Source: Pseudolysinimonas_A sp039912695 (GTDB lineage Bacteria; Actinomycetota; Actinomycetes; Actinomycetales; Microbacteriaceae). From it: a stretch of DNA of 64,000 bases. The notes beneath the pieces are model-generated. The model searched no databases and was not told where the DNA came from. It saw only the letters and a program-made list of their open reading frames with translations. The translations under genes were made by a program, and so were the position numbers. This document shows positions 8,060-17,300 of the stretch, piece after piece (position 1 is the first letter of the stretch; every line of letters begins with the position of its first letter). The DNA lies in contig NZ_JBDSPJ010000022.1 in the NCBI RefSeq assembly GCF_039912695.1, forward strand, positions 310,001-374,000, read 5' to 3'.

Positions 8060-9142
8060 GTGACTTCGCTCTTCGATCCGCTTGAACTTCGTGCTGTGCA
8101 CATCCGCAACCGCATCTGGGTGCCAGCGATGTGCCAGTACACGGTCGAAGCGAAGGACGGCATCCCGACCGACTGGCATCTCGTGCACCTCGGGTCGTTC
8201 GCCCGCGGCGGCGCGGGACTGATCGTCGCTGAAGCCACCGGCGTCGTTGCCGAAGGGCGCATCTCGCCGCACGACACCGGCATCTGGAACGACGCTCAGG
8301 TAGAGGGCTGGAAGCGGGTCACCGATTTCGCGCACACCCAGGGGGCGGTGATCGGCCTACAGCTCGCGCACGCCGGGCGGAAGGCATCCGTCTACCCAGA
8401 GTGGGGTACCTCGTCGCGCGGAACGATCCCGATCTCGGAGGGCGGCTGGACGACGGTGTCGGCGTCGGCGATCGCGTTCGGCGACTACGACCCGCCGCGC
8501 GCAATGACGACCGACGAGATTCAGGATGTCGTGGCTGCGTTCGCCGCCGGAGCTCGCCGAGCGATTGACGCGGGCTTCGATCTCGTCGAGATCCATGCCG
8601 CGCACGGCTACCTCGTGCACCAGTTCTTGTCGCCCCTCTCGAATCACCGCACCGATTCGTACGGCGGATCTCTCGAGAATCGTGCGCGCTTCCTGCTCGA
8701 GATCGTGCGTGCCGTGTCTGCAGAACTCGGGCCCGACATCCCGGTGCTGGTGCGGTTCTCGGCGACCGACTACGCCGAAGGCGGCTGGGACGAGCAGCAG
8801 ACCGCGGTGGTCGCGGGATGGTGCCGCGACGCGGGGGTCGACCTGTTCGACATCTCGACGGGCGGGCTGGTGACCGGGGTGACAATCCCGTCAGGTCCTG
8901 GATACCAGGTGCCGTTTGCGCAGTACATTCGCACCGAGGCCGGGGTGCCGGTCAACGCGGTGGGTCGCATCACCGAGGCGCGGCAGGCCGCCGACATCGT
9001 CGAGTCGGGTCAGGCGGATGCCGTCATGATCGGCCGCGAGGCTCTTCGTGATCCGCACTTTGCCCTGCACGCTGCGATCGAACTCGGCGTCGAGCTGGAC
9101 TACTGGCCACCGCAGTACCTCAGGGCGCGCGCCCCGCTCTGA
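8060..9142 (+). CDS. NADH:flavin oxidoreductase (old yellow enzyme, YqjM type)
   Basis: 360 residues forming one FMN-binding TIM barrel. Class-specific features: VPAMCQYT at residues 21-28, where C25 matches the redox-sensing cysteine of YqjM-like enzymes; LQLAHAGRK; EIHAAHGYLVHQFLSP with the substrate-binding histidine pair; NHRTDSYGGSLENR; and a C-terminal ADAVMIGREALRDPHF phosphate-binding part. Such enzymes reduce activated C=C bonds of enals, enones, nitro compounds or quinones with NAD(P)H and are thought to detoxify electrophiles. Its neighbour nnrD on the opposite strand also deals with damaged nicotinamide cofactor, which makes divergent co-expression plausible but unproven. Confidence 0.9.
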   Translation: MTSLFDPLELRAVHIRNRIWVPAMCQYTVEAKDGIPTDWHLVHLGSFARGGAGLIVAEATGVVAEGRISPHDTGIWNDAQVEGWKRVTDFAHTQGAVIGLQLAHAGRKASVYPEWGTSSRGTIPISEGGWTTVSASAIAFGDYDPPRAMTTDEIQDVVAAFAAGARRAIDAGFDLVEIHAAHGYLVHQFLSPLSNHRTDSYGGSLENRARFLLEIVRAVSAELGPDIPVLVRFSATDYAEGGWDEQQTAVVAGWCRDAGVDLFDISTGGLVTGVTIPSGPGYQVPFAQYIRTEAGVPVNAVGRITEARQAADIVESGQADAVMIGREALRDPHFALHAAIELGVELDYWPPQYLRARAPL

Positions 9143-9158
9143 GACTCAACGCCGCTCT

Positions 9159-10256
9159 CTAACGTCCGCGGCGCGTGGCATCCTGCACTTCACCGACGAG
9201 GGTCTCGATGATGTCTTCGAGGAACAGCACGCCGTGCGTGACACCGTGCTCGTCGAACACCCGCGCGATGTGCGCCTCGGACCGGCGCATCTGGGCGAGG
9301 GCATCCTCGAGTTCGGCATCGCGGTACACCGAGATCAACTGGCGAATCCGTTTCGGCGGAACCGGCACATCCAGTTCGTCGTCGCGGAGGTCGATGACGT
9401 CCTTGAGATGCACGTAGCCGGTCGGTTCGCCCGCTTCATCGATGAGCACATACCGGCTGAAACCGTGCTGGGCAACCGCGTGCTCGACGTCGCCCGGGGT
9501 GCCGTCTTCGGGGAGGGTGATCAGTTGCGCGCTGGGCACCGCGACATCCCGAACCAGCTTCGAGGTGAACTCAAAAGCGTTGTTCAGGGCACCGGTGGTG
9601 TCGCTGAACATCCCTTCTCGCGTCGAGGTACGGATCATCGTCTGCACCTCGTCGGCCGTGAAGGCGCTCGTTGCTTCCGACTTCGGCTGAACGCGCAGCA
9701 ACCGCAGGATGCCGTGGGCCGCAGCGTTGAGCACCAGGATGATCGGCCGGAAGACTGTCGCGACGGCGACCAGGGGGGTGGCGAGAATCAGGACTGCGCG
9801 TTCGGGCACCGCGAAGGAGAGGTTCTTCGGCACCATCTCGCCGAACACAACGTGCAGGAACGACACCAGCACGAGCGTCACCCCGAATGCGATTCCGCCG
9901 ATGACCTCCTCGGGCCAGTGCGTCAAGGCCAGGGGGATCTCGAGCAGATGGTGGATGGCTGGCTCGGACACGTTCAGGATCAGCAGCGAACAGATCGTGA
10001 TCCCGAGCTGGCTGGTCGCGAGCATCAGGTTCGCGTGCTCCATCGCCCAGAGCGCGGTCTTCGCGGCGCGGGATCCGTTCTCTGCCCGAGGCTCGATCTG
10101 AGAGCGGCGCGCGGTGATGACGGCGAAAGAAGCCGCAACGAAGAACGCATTGCCGAGGAGCAGGATGAAGAGCCAGAGAATCCCCCAGCCGTCGACCGTT
10201 CCTGCGGTCTCGGCGGCCGTCACGGCGGCGGCCGCGGTCGAGGTGAACGCGATCAC
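9159..10256 (-). CDS. CNNM transmembrane / CBS-pair protein lacking a CorC_HlyC domain
   Basis: 365 residues. An N-terminal CNNM (DUF21) membrane domain (about 20-190) has four hydrophobic segments, including GNAFFVAASFAVITARRS and LHVVFGEMVPKNLSFAVPE, the conserved GEMVPKN pattern. A CBS pair follows (about 205-345). The usual C-terminal CorC_HlyC domain is absent. Family members (CorB/CorC, CNNM, often annotated hemolysin) are linked to magnesium export or homeostasis; CBS pairs bind Mg-ATP in studied homologues. The start ATG overlaps the stop of the upstream paralogue by four bases, so both are translationally coupled and probably form one membrane assembly. Confidence 0.85.
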   Translation of the reverse strand: MIAFTSTAAAAVTAAETAGTVDGWGILWLFILLLGNAFFVAASFAVITARRSQIEPRAENGSRAAKTALWAMEHANLMLATSQLGITICSLLILNVSEPAIHHLLEIPLALTHWPEEVIGGIAFGVTLVLVSFLHVVFGEMVPKNLSFAVPERAVLILATPLVAVATVFRPIILVLNAAAHGILRLLRVQPKSEATSAFTADEVQTMIRTSTREGMFSDTTGALNNAFEFTSKLVRDVAVPSAQLITLPEDGTPGDVEHAVAQHGFSRYVLIDEAGEPTGYVHLKDVIDLRDDELDVPVPPKRIRQLISVYRDAELEDALAQMRRSEAHIARVFDEHGVTHGVLFLEDIIETLVGEVQDATRRGR

Positions 10257-11575
10257 GGCTTCACCCCCGCGGCAGGGTCGGCTTCCTGGGGCGTGAAGCG
10301 GATGCGGTCGATGCGACGGCCGTCCATCCGCTCGACGCGGAAGATGCCTTCCGCGAGATCAACCGTGTCGCCCACTTGAGCAACCCGCCCGAGCTCGGCC
10401 ATCATCCAGCCGGCGACAGTTTCGTAGGGACCGTCTTCGGGCACGACGACGTTGGCGCGATCGGCCAACTCGTCGGGGCGCAGCGCGCCGGGGAAGGTGA
10501 GCCAGTCACGGCTGCGCACCACGTCGGCACGAGACCTGTCGTGCTCGTCGGAGACCTCGCCGACGAGTTCTTCGACGAGGTCTTCGAGTGTCGTGACGCC
10601 GGCCGTTCCGCCGTACTCGTCCACGACGACAGCCATCTGGAATCCACGTCCGCGCAGCTCGGCGAGGAGCACATCCAATTTCATCGTCTCGGGCACCCGC
10701 AGCGCCTCTGACTGCAGAGCCATGACGGGCACGTCGGCCCGTCGTTCGCGGGGCACTGCGACAGCCTGTTTGAGGTGCACCAGCCCCGTGATGTCGTCGA
10801 CGTCCTCGTCGAACACCGGAAACCGCGAGTACCCGGTCGCTCGCGCCAGTGCGATGACGGCGGCCGCGCTGTCGGTGCGCGAGATGCCCGAGATCTTCGG
10901 GCGAGGAGTCATGACGTCGGCGGCGGTGTGTTCCGAAAACGCGAGGGTTCGGGCGAGCAGGGTCGCTGTGCCTTGGTTGAGCGCCCCCTCACGCGCCGAG
11001 CGACGAACCAGACTGACCAGTTCGTCGGCAGTTCGCGCAGCCGAGATCTCTTCGCGCGGCTCGATGCCGATCGCGCGCAAGATGGCGTTCGCCGACCCGT
11101 TGAGCCCGAGAACGAACGGTCGGAACACCGTGGTGAACGCGATCTGGAACGGGATCACGATTTTCCCGATACGCAGCGGCACCGCGAGACCGAGATTCTG
11201 AGGAACCAGCTCGCCGATGATCATCGACACCACCGTGGCGATCGCCAGCGCGACCACGTAGGCAACAGGTCCGATGGCACCGCTCGGAGTTCCGATCGCG
11301 GTGAGGGGTGGGGTCAGGAGGGACGAGAGCGCGGGTTCGAGGGTGAACCCGGCGAGGAGTGTGGTCAGAGTGATGCCGAGTTGCGCACTCGAGAGATGGG
11401 TCGAGGTGACCTTGAGTGCTCGGATGATCGCGCCGAGGCCGCGCTCGCCCCGCTCCTCGCGCGCCTCAAGGTCGGAACGCTCGAGGTTGACCAGCGAGAA
11501 CTCGCTCGCCACGAACACGCCGGTGCCGACGGTCAGCACGAGGCCGACGATCAGCAGGATCACATCCGTACTCAT
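10253..11575 (-). CDS. CNNM/CBS/CorC_HlyC membrane protein
   Basis: 440 residues with the full family layout: CNNM membrane domain (about 1-185, with GEFxx-like VASEFSLVNLERSDLEAR and IGELVPQNLGLAVPL), CBS pair (about 205-335, with MTPRPKISGI and VVDEYGGTAGVTTLEDLVEELVGE), and a C-terminal CorC_HlyC domain (about 345-430, LRPDELADRANVVVPEDGPYETVAG). The role is probably Mg2+/Co2+ transport or its control. It is a paralogue of the following gene (overlap of four bases), and such tandem pairs are common in actinobacteria. No riboswitch could be recognised upstream. Confidence 0.87.
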   Translation of the reverse strand: MSTDVILLIVGLVLTVGTGVFVASEFSLVNLERSDLEAREERGERGLGAIIRALKVTSTHLSSAQLGITLTTLLAGFTLEPALSSLLTPPLTAIGTPSGAIGPVAYVVALAIATVVSMIIGELVPQNLGLAVPLRIGKIVIPFQIAFTTVFRPFVLGLNGSANAILRAIGIEPREEISAARTADELVSLVRRSAREGALNQGTATLLARTLAFSEHTAADVMTPRPKISGISRTDSAAAVIALARATGYSRFPVFDEDVDDITGLVHLKQAVAVPRERRADVPVMALQSEALRVPETMKLDVLLAELRGRGFQMAVVVDEYGGTAGVTTLEDLVEELVGEVSDEHDRSRADVVRSRDWLTFPGALRPDELADRANVVVPEDGPYETVAGWMMAELGRVAQVGDTVDLAEGIFRVERMDGRRIDRIRFTPQEADPAAGVKP

Positions 11576-11630
11576 CGAGTGACGTCAATCGTCGAGATTC
11601 GGTGGGACGGAGGATCGTCCATCGCGGGCG

Positions 11631-12203
11631 TTACGTCTCCTTCGCGGCCGCTTTGGCCGCCTTCTTGAACTCCCGCACCTTGGTGAGGGATGAAGGGTCA
11701 ACGATATCGGCAACCGACCGATAACTGCCGGTGTCGCCATAGTGGCCCGCGGCATCCTGCCACACGGTCGCGGTCAGCCCGTACTGCTTGCCCAGTAGTG
11801 CGAGGAAGATTTTCGCCTTCTGCTCCCCGAAGCCCGGCAGTGCGGTGAGGCGGGTCAGGATGGTGGCCCCATCGGGTTGCCCGTCGGTCCAGAGGCGTTC
11901 GGCCTTGCCGCCCCAGTCGGCGACGATCGCCGCGCACAGCGCCTGGGTGCGGTCAGCCATGGAGCCGGGGAACCGGTGGACGGCGGGTGGTTGCTTGAAG
12001 ACGGCGGCGAACTTCTCGGGATCGGCGTCCGCGATTTTCGCTGCGTCGATGGTGCCGAACCTGTCGTGGATCTTGGCCGGGCCGGCGAAAGCCGTCTCCA
12101 TCGGAACCTGCTGGTCGAGCAGCATCCCGATCAGCAGCGCGAGCGGCTTGTCAGAGAGCAACGTGTCGGCGCTGGCGTCGCCCGTAATGTGCAGCTCAGG
12201 CAT
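11631..12203 (-). CDS. HhH-GPD-type base-excision DNA repair protein
   Basis: 190 residues. The helix-hairpin-helix is LTALPGFGEQKAKIFLALLG (about 130-149), preceded by the LLIGMLLDQQVPMETAF helix (about 23-40) that is typical of the short actinobacterial HhH-GPD proteins. The family removes damaged bases or cuts abasic sites; the substrate of this branch is not known to me. The last residues are Lys/Ala-rich (FKKAAKAAAKET). The ATG is placed by TAAGCT six bases upstream. Confidence 0.82.
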   Translation of the reverse strand: MPELHITGDASADTLLSDKPLALLIGMLLDQQVPMETAFAGPAKIHDRFGTIDAAKIADADPEKFAAVFKQPPAVHRFPGSMADRTQALCAAIVADWGGKAERLWTDGQPDGATILTRLTALPGFGEQKAKIFLALLGKQYGLTATVWQDAAGHYGDTGSYRSVADIVDPSSLTKVREFKKAAKAAAKET

Positions 12204-12209
12204 GTCAGG

Positions 12210-12215
12210 AGCTTA
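12210..12215 (-). promoter_or_regulatory. -10 hexamer of the HhH-GPD gene
   Basis: TAAGCT, six bases before the ATG at 12203. Confidence 0.5.
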
Positions 12216-12226
12216 CGGTGCCACTC

Positions 12227-12430
12227 TCAGCGATCGGCGGCCCAGTCGGTGACCGTCGAGTGAACGTCGATGAGGTTGATCGCGAGCATCCCGTGTCGTC
12301 CCTCGGCTTCGAGGAGGGAGAGGCATTCCTGCGCGGCCTCCTCAGTATCGAAGGCGCCGAGTTGCGCGATCGCGCGGTCTTCCTCGTCGACAATTTCGAC
12401 GGCGAAGACCAGACGGGATGTCGTCACCAT
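12227..12430 (-). CDS. Small hypothetical protein (67 residues)
   Basis: Acidic, soluble 67-residue protein: RLVFAVEIVDEEDRAIAQLG, a helix TEEAAQECLSLLEAEG, then MLAINLIDVHSTVTDW. The predicted order beta-helix-beta resembles small single-domain proteins but I recognise no family. I chose the ATG at 12430 (GAGAAAGG 17 bases upstream, weak); the frame stays open to 12574, but that would overlap the neighbouring luciferase-domain gene and add basic, low-complexity sequence. The 70 bases up to the next gene hold nothing that I can identify. Confidence 0.5.
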   Translation of the reverse strand: MVTTSRLVFAVEIVDEEDRAIAQLGAFDTEEAAQECLSLLEAEGRHGMLAINLIDVHSTVTDWAADR

Positions 12431-12500
12431 GTGACCGGGAGGGCCTTTCTCGAATGAGGACACGCCCGACGATCGACGCGGTGAGGGAAATCGGAGTCGG

Positions 12501-12977
12501 TCAAGACTCCGCTTCGGCGAACGACAGGCTCTCGCGAATAATGTCGATGACAATCCCGAGTTCCGCTTCATCACGTGGGCCGTAGATCAGGAACTCGGTT
12601 CCGAACTCGGCGTACTGATGCGGGACGGCCCAGCCCAATTGGACCAGCTCCGCACCACGTTCAGACGGCAGAACGAGATGGACCGACGTGTCGTGAACAC
12701 CGTGGAGATGCACCGGCTCGAGTCGGTCGCCCGGGGCGAGCGAGCGCTCAGGCGACAACTCCTCGATGCGCTGGGTGAGAAAGACAGCCCGACTCGACGC
12801 TGGACTCACTTGGCTGTGGCCTTCTTCGACACCTGGCAACTCGAACACTGCCGCGACCAGACGACCCCAGAACTCAGGCGGCGACTGCTGGTCAAGCTGT
12901 CTCTGCGGGCCCTCGCGGGAAAGCGTCGGCCCGTTGCCGCTGCGTGCACTCGCCCCCACCGTCACCACTGTCACCAC
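12501..12977 (-). CDS. Luciferase-domain family protein (DUF5519-like)
   Basis: 158 residues. The C-terminal two thirds match the small actinobacterial family annotated as luciferase or phospholipase domain: HLHGVHDTSVHLVLPSERGAEL is recognised by HLHGVHDTSVHL, then ELVQLGWAVPHQYAEFGTE and FLIYGPRDEAELGIVI. The name comes from the plant-type luciferase C-terminal fold annotation; no light-producing or lipase activity is implied. The N-terminal 25 residues are polar and may not be part of the fold. The GTG start lies inside the last codons of guaB1 (7-base overlap), so it is probably cotranscribed with guaB1. Confidence 0.72.
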   Translation of the reverse strand: MVTVVTVGASARSGNGPTLSREGPQRQLDQQSPPEFWGRLVAAVFELPGVEEGHSQVSPASSRAVFLTQRIEELSPERSLAPGDRLEPVHLHGVHDTSVHLVLPSERGAELVQLGWAVPHQYAEFGTEFLIYGPRDEAELGIVIDIIRESLSFAEAES

Positions 12978-14236
12978 GATACGGGGAGAGCCTTGCCCTC
13001 TTCATACCCGGCCGCAGACTGGAAACCGACAACCGCCCTCTCGTGGAACTCGGGTACCGTGGCCGCGCCGGCGTAGGTGAACGACGACCGCACCCCCGAG
13101 GTGATCATGTCGAGCAGATCTTCTACCGACGGCCGCATCGGGTCGAGGTAGATCTTCGACGACGAGATCCCTTCGGCGAAGAGTTCCTTGCGCGCGAGTT
13201 CGTAGGGATCGAGGTCACCGAACCGGGCGTGCACAGCTTTCGTGGATGCCATCCCCCAGCTCTGTTTGAACACCCGCCCGTCGGAGTCGGTCTCGATCTC
13301 GCCCGGGGACTCGAGGGTGCCCGCGAACCAGGATCCGACCATCACCGATGACGCCCCGGCGGCGAGCGCGAGCGCAACGTCCCGCGGATAGCGCACCCCG
13401 CCATCCGCCCAGACCTTCGCACCAAGTTCCAGGGCGGCCGAGGTCGTCTCGAGCACCGCCGAGAATTGAGGACGCCCGACGGCGGTCATCATGCGGGTCG
13501 TACACATTGCGCCCGGTCCGACGCCGACTTTCAGAATGCCGGCCCCGGCCGAGACGAGATCGCGCACCCCGTCGGCGGTCACGATGTTGCCGGCCACGAT
13601 CGGGATGCCGAGGTCGAGTTCACGCACGGCGGTGAGGGCGCGCAGCATCCCCTCCTGGTGACCGTGTGCGGTGTCGAGCACGAGCACGTCGACTCCCGCG
13701 TCGGCGAGCGCCTGCGCGTGGACGGCGACGTCGCGGTTGATGCCGACCGCGGCCGCCACCCGAAGTCGTCCCGAGGCGTCGATGGCAGGACGGTAGATCG
13801 TGCCGCGGAGGGCGCCGGTGCGGGTCACCGAACCGGCGGCCGCTCCACCGACGACGACGTTGGCGCGATCGACATCCCCCGCTACCAGCGCATCGAACGC
13901 GGCGCGAGGGTTTTCGGCGGTGACCGACGGGAGCCCCTCGACCGTGGCATCCCAGAGCGGCGATTGCTGCTTGACGAACGAGATCGCGGCGATCAGGTCG
14001 TCGACACCGAGGTCTTGCGGCAGAACGCCGAGACCTCCGCGACGGGCGAGCGCGGCAGCCAACCGCGGCCCGGTCACCGAATTCATGTTGGCCGAAACGA
14101 TCGGGATGGTGGCCCCGGTTGCGTCATCCGGAGTGAGGTCGACATCGAGTCGGCTCGTCACACCGGAGCGGCTCGGAACGAGGAACACGTCGGAGTACGT
14201 CAGATCGTGGGCAGGAAGGGGACCGGTGAACCGCAT
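12971..14236 (-). CDS. guaB1: GuaB1 family IMP dehydrogenase-related protein (probable GMP reductase)
   Basis: 421 residues. The TIM barrel is complete: LTYSDVFLVPSRS at 13-25, VLVLDTAHGHQEGML, the catalytic-cysteine loop GVGPGAMCTTRMMT, the phosphate site KVWADGGVRYPRDVALALAAGAS (key part WADGGVRYPRD), and C-terminal TSGVRSSFTYAG. Mycobacterial GuaB1 was shown to be a CBS-regulated GMP reductase (GMP to IMP, NADPH). Here the inserted CBS (Bateman) module between residues about 95 and 160 is much shorter than the mycobacterial one as I remember it (total near 480 residues). It retains one remnant ending SVTRTGALRGTIY. Divergent from kgd; ATG placed by TAGCGT seven bases upstream. Confidence 0.85.
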   Translation of the reverse strand: MRFTGPLPAHDLTYSDVFLVPSRSGVTSRLDVDLTPDDATGATIPIVSANMNSVTGPRLAAALARRGGLGVLPQDLGVDDLIAAISFVKQQSPLWDATVEGLPSVTAENPRAAFDALVAGDVDRANVVVGGAAAGSVTRTGALRGTIYRPAIDASGRLRVAAAVGINRDVAVHAQALADAGVDVLVLDTAHGHQEGMLRALTAVRELDLGIPIVAGNIVTADGVRDLVSAGAGILKVGVGPGAMCTTRMMTAVGRPQFSAVLETTSAALELGAKVWADGGVRYPRDVALALAAGASSVMVGSWFAGTLESPGEIETDSDGRVFKQSWGMASTKAVHARFGDLDPYELARKELFAEGISSSKIYLDPMRPSVEDLLDMITSGVRSSFTYAGAATVPEFHERAVVGFQSAAGYEEGKALPVSW

Positions 14237-14243
14237 GCCGCCA

Positions 14244-14249
14244 ACGCTA
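14244..14249 (-). promoter_or_regulatory. -10 hexamer of guaB1
   Basis: TAGCGT, seven bases before the ATG at 14236. Confidence 0.5.
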
Positions 14250-14333
14250 TCCGGCTAGTCGGCCTAAGCTAGAGCGGCTTCATACGCCACCACATCTACC
14301 AAAACCACGACACACGAGAGTGGGCGGTCTGCA

Positions 14334-17300
14334 GTGTCGAGCCCCGTACCCGGGATCACATCAGAAGACGAATTCGGAGCCAACGAATGGCTCGTCGACG
14401 AGATGTACGAGAGGTACCTCGTTGACAAGAATTCGGTCGACCAGAGCTGGTGGCCGGTGCTCGAGCAGCGCCGCACCGCGGTTGCCCCGGTCGTCGAGAG
14501 CTTCGCGCCGGCACCTGACGCCGCTGCACCTGAAGCGCCGGTCGTTGAGGCACCCGCGGCTGAGGCACCCGCGGCCGAGGTCGCGACAACCGTCCCTGTC
14601 GCGACGGTGCCGCCGACCGGCAGCACTCCCGTCGCTCGCACCACCTCAGCGCCCGCGAAACGGCAGCCGATTCCCGCCGAGGCACCTCAAGCGGCAGCCC
14701 CATCCGACGCGCCTGCTGAAGAAGATGTCGTCACGCCGCTGCGCGGGATGCAGAAGACCCTCGCGACCAACATGGATGCGAGCCTCACCGTTCCGACGGC
14801 GACGAGCGTGCGCACCATCCCGGCGAAGCTGATGATCGATAACCGCATCGTCATCAACAACCATCTGCGCCGTGCGCGCGGTGGCAAGGTCTCGTTCACG
14901 CACCTGATCGCCTGGGCGATGGTGCAGACGATCAACGACTTCCCGAGCCAGAACGTGTTCTACGACGAACCCGACGGCAAGCCGAGCGTCGTCGTGCCTG
15001 CGCACACCAACCTCGGCATCGCCATCGATCTGCCGAAGCCGGACGGCACGCGCTCACTTCTCGTTCCGGCGATCAAGCGCGCCGACACCATGACCTTCGC
15101 CGACTTCCTTGCGGCGTACGAAGACGTCGTCGCCCGGGCCCGCGCCAACAAACTGACCGCGGATGACTTCGCCGGCACCACGATCTCGCTCACCAACCCG
15201 GGCGGCATTGGCACCGAGCACTCGGTTCCGCGTCTGATGAAGGGCCAGGGCTCGATCATCGGTGCTGGCGCGTTGGAGTATCCGGCCGCCTTCCAGGGGT
15301 CGAGCGAAAAGGCGCTGGCCGAATTCGGCATCGGCAAAACCATCACCCTGACGAGCACCTACGACCACCGAGTGATCCAGGGCGCCGGGTCAGGCGAGTT
15401 CCTCAAGATGGTGCACGAACTGCTGATCGGGCAGCGCGGCTTCTACGAGGGAATCTTCGCGTCGCTGCGCATCCCGTACGACCCGATTCACTGGGCCGAA
15501 GACATCAGCGTCGACCTGTCAGAACGCGTCTCGAAGACCTCACGCGTGCAAGAGCTGATCAACTCGTTCCGGGTGCGCGGCCACCTGATGGCCGACATTG
15601 ATCCGCTCGAGTATGTGCAACGTTCGCACCCCGACCTCGAGCTCGCCAACCACGGCCTCACCTTCTGGGACCTCGACCGCGAGTTCGTCGTTGGCGGTTT
15701 CGCGGGACGACGCAATGCGCTGCTTCGCGACGTGCTCGGCGTGCTGCGCGACTCGTACTGCCGCACCGTCGGCATCGAGTACATGCACATCCAAGATCCC
15801 GAGGAACGCGCCTGGTTCCAGGAGCGCCTCGAGCAGAAGTACCAGAAGCCGACCAAAGAAGAGCAGCTGCGCATCCTCGGCAAGCTCAACGAAGCCGAGG
15901 CTTTCGAAACCTTCCTGCAGACCAAGTACGTCGGACAGAAGCGGTTCAGTCTTGAGGGCGGCGAGTCGACGATCGCGCTGCTCGACGAGATTCTGCAGGG
16001 CGCCAGCGAGGCCGGCCTCGAAGAAGTTGCCATCGGCATGGCCCACCGTGGCCGACTCAACGTTCTCACGAACATTGCCGGCAAGACCTACGGCCAGATC
16101 TTCCGCGAGTTCGAAGGCACGCAAGACCCGAAGACGGTTCAGGGCTCGGGCGACGTGAAGTATCACCTCGGAACCGAAGGCACCTTCACCTCAGGATCCG
16201 GCAAAGAGATCTCGGTCTACATCGCCGCCAACCCCTCGCACCTCGAAGCCGTCAACGGCGTTCTCGAGGGCATCGTGCGCGCGAAGCAGGATCGCACCGA
16301 TGACGGCCGCTCCGGAGTGCTGCCGATCCTCGTGCATGGCGACGCTTCGATGGCCGGCCAAGGGATCGTGTACGAGCAGTTGCAAATGTCGCAACTGCGG
16401 GCGTACAAGACCGGCGGCACCCTGCACGTCGTCATCAACAACCAGGTGGGATTCACCACGCCGCCCTCCGAGGGTCGGTCGTCGGTGTACGCATCGGATG
16501 TTGCGAAGACAGTGCAGTCGCCGATCTTCCACGTGAACGGCGACGATCCTGAAGCCGTCGTGCGGGTCGCAGAAATTGCCTTCGCCTATCGCGAAAAGTT
16601 CAAGCGGGATGTCGTCATCGACTTGATCTGCTACCGCCGTCGCGGGCACAACGAGGGCGACGACCCGTCGATGACCCAGCCGTTGATGACCAACCTCATC
16701 GAGGCCAAACGCAGCGTGCGCACCCTCTACACCGAGGCACTCGTCGGTCGTGGCGACATCACGCAGGAAGAGTTCGAGGCGGCCCACAAGGACTTCCAGG
16801 ACCGCCTGGAGCGCGCCTTCGCCGAGACCCACGCCGCGCAGACCGGCACGATCCAGGTGGTCACGACCGATCAGCAGCCGGTCGCCGACCTCGAGCGACC
16901 GGAGTCGCAGCAGGATGACGCCGCGGGCGAACCCGCCACCACGGGTGTCGCCCAGTCGCTCGTCGAGCTCATCGGTGACGCGCACGACAACCTGCCCGAA
17001 GGTTTCACGGTGCACCCGAAGCTGCGGCAGTTGCTCAACAAGCGGGTAGAGATGAGCCGCAGCGGTCTGATCGACTGGGGCTTTGGCGAACTGCTCGCGC
17101 TGGGCTCGCTGCTCGTCGAGGGCACCCCGGTGCGGATGGTCGGCCAGGACGCGCGGCGGGGCACCTTCGTGTCTCGGCACGCGGTATTCCACGACCGCGA
17201 GAACGGTCAGGAGTGGCTGCCGCTGGCGAACCTCTCTGACACGCAGGCAAGGTTCTGGATCTACGACTCCCTGCTGTCGGAGTTCGCCGCGCTCGGTTTC

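Noticed and set aside
12430..12448. The word TCGAGAAAGGCCCT shared by the leaders of the 67-residue gene and gcvH
   Set aside because: In gcvT it is simply coding sequence for the last residues plus a GAGAAAGG ribosome site; two occurrences of a purine-rich site are not enough for a regulatory claim.
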